Origin: Chloroflexota bacterium
GTDB lineage: Bacteria > Chloroflexota > Limnocylindria > QHBO01
Direction of reading: 5' to 3'
Assembly (NCBI GenBank): GCA_029865285.1
Contig: JAOUHE010000008.1
Location: 1-23,831 of the forward strand
DNA: 23,831 bases
The notes beneath the pieces were generated by a model that was given only the letters and a program-made list of their open reading frames with translations, had not been told where the DNA came from and searched no databases. The translations under genes were made by a program, and so were the position numbers. Positions 22,868 to 23,831 of this stretch are shown here, one piece after another. The first letter of the stretch is position 1. Each line of letters starts with the position of its first letter.

Positions 22868-23831
22868 TGGTCGTCTCGCCCTTCGCCCAGCGCGACCATG
22901 CCAACCCGGCTGCCGCGGTCATCGGGTCCAGCGCCGCCCGAGGGCCGAATCCGCGCCGGAACGCGTTGACCGCGATCTCCGCGAGCTCGCCGCGACTCAG
23001 CCCCAGCGCCCCGGCGGTGCGTGCCATCTCCTGGGTGAGCGTCGTGGCGGATACGGTGCGGTCATCGGTCGAGAGGGTGACGCTGACCCCGGCCCGATGG
23101 AGGGCAGCGAGCGGGTGCGATGCCAGGTCGGGCACGATGCCGGCCTGCACGTTGCTGGTCGGGCACAGGTCGAGCGTCACGTCGCGCTCCCGCACCAGCG
23201 CCAGCACGTCGGGGTCGTCAATAGTGGTCACACCGTGCGCGATCCGTCGCACTCCGAGGTTGAGCGCGTCGCGGATCCGCTCTGCCCCCGGCACCTCGCC
23301 GGCGTGTGCGGTGAGCGCCAGCCCACCCTCCTCCGCCGTGCGGAACGCCGCCGCGTGCGGTGGCGCAGGGTACGCGGCCTCCAGGCCGGCGAGATCGAAG
23401 CCAATGACCGGCGGCCCGAACGCTGCGGCCGTGCGGGCCAGCTCCACGTTGGCGCCCGGCGGGTGGGAGCGCATCGCCGTCACGATCAGCCCGATCAGGG
23501 GGGTCCGTGGCCCCAGGCGCGCGGCCGCCTCGGCGATCCCAGTGGCCACTGCCTCGATCACGTCAAAGACCGCCAGGCCGCCTTCAAGGTGCAGCCGCGG
23601 GGCCCATCGGATCTCGCCGTACACGATGCCGTCGTCCCGCATCGACTCGACCAGCTCAGCGGTCACGCGTCGGAGCGCGGCAGCCGTCTGCAGCAGCGCG
23701 ATCGGAAGGTCGAAGTAGGTGAGCAGCTCGGCCTGGTCACGACAGCGTGGCGGCCCGACGAGGCGAGCCCGCGCCTCGTCCAGGGTGAGGGGCGATCCGC
23801 CGGCAGCGCTCAGTTCGACGGCCGTCTCGGG
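22860..23831 (-). CDS. Adenosine deaminase family protein (5' end outside window)
   Basis: The frame is open from the right edge down to the TGA at 22860, so the apparent GTG start at 23664-23666 is internal. Upstream of it the frame encodes PPRCRDQAELLTYFDLPIALL, a standard ADA block. Visible active-site parts are YGEIRWAPRLH, LTAHAGE (His and Glu), RIAHG (His) and LSTDDRT, where both Asp of the classical STDD pair are present, unlike the paralogue at 12882. The N-terminal HxH is beyond the window. It should deaminate adenosine or deoxyadenosine to inosine in the cytosol. The TGA lies inside the HAD gene's end (22860-22867 overlap), so the two are convergent. The nearby importer fits a nucleoside salvage role. 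Confidence 0.92.
   Translation of the reverse strand, partial: PETAVELSAAGGSPLTLDEARARLVGPPRCRDQAELLTYFDLPIALLQTAAALRRVTAELVESMRDDGIVYGEIRWAPRLHLEGGLAVFDVIEAVATGIAEAAARLGPRTPLIGLIVTAMRSHPPGANVELARTAAAFGPPVIGFDLAGLEAAYPAPPHAAAFRTAEEGGLALTAHAGEVPGAERIRDALNLGVRRIAHGVTTIDDPDVLALVRERDVTLDLCPTSNVQAGIVPDLASHPLAALHRAGVSVTLSTDDRTVSATTLTQEMARTAGALGLSRGELAEIAVNAFRRGFGPRAALDPMTAAAGLAWSRWAKGETTIS

Overview
The window is GC-rich, densely coded bacterial chromosome with very short intergenic gaps, frequent ATGA/GTGA stop-start overlaps and several -10 boxes placed 6-9 nt before start codons (leaderless transcripts). Together with the gene content (PolX-PHP, BMP-type nucleoside importer, DUF255/YyaL protein, lipoprotein-anchored LCP protein, two PIG-L proteins, CsoR) this best fits an uncultivated Chloroflexota-type or deep Actinobacteriota-like genome. 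That assignment is inference from style, not from a marker gene. I see no rRNA, tRNA, CRISPR, insertion sequence or prophage.

Layout. 1-1752: 3' part of a PolX DNA polymerase/PHP gene, overlapping a polytopic membrane protein gene. 1785-5584: a consensus-like promoter drives two genes, a TPR protein with a HIRAN-like middle and acidic tail, and a 952-residue protein joining a degenerate DNA-methyltransferase fold, a Zn ribbon and a possible restriction-nuclease-like C-terminus. This is the least explained part. 5627-5659: hairpin between convergent genes. 5683-6021 (-): a Cu(I)-type CsoR repressor with an operator-like palindrome over its own start codon. 6109-12391: five genes, four of the junctions overlapping by 4 bp or nearly abutting: PIG-L deacetylase, ABC exporter, SAM methyltransferase, YyaL-type thioredoxin-fold protein, LCP lipoprotein. 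12422-12820 (-): membrane zinc-ribbon protein, divergent from 12882-13958, an adenosine-deaminase-like protein with two substitutions in the substrate pocket. 13977-14843: a second PIG-L protein lacking the catalytic Asp. 14939-16030: Mrp/ApbC Fe-S carrier. 16084-16824: calcineurin-like phosphoesterase.

16821-21831 (-): a complete BMP/nucleoside ABC importer: substrate-binding lipoprotein, then a perfect 15-bp hairpin with a UNCG loop, then a double-NBD ATPase and two permeases. Divergent from it is a NagD-type HAD phosphatase (22013-22867), which overlaps tail-to-tail with a second adenosine deaminase family gene running off the right edge (22860-23831, -). Importer, deaminase(s) and HAD phosphatase suggest purine nucleoside uptake and salvage.

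No stretch above 300 bases lacks a gene. The largest gaps (1753-1891, 5585-5682, 20594-20688, 21832-22012) hold promoters or hairpins.
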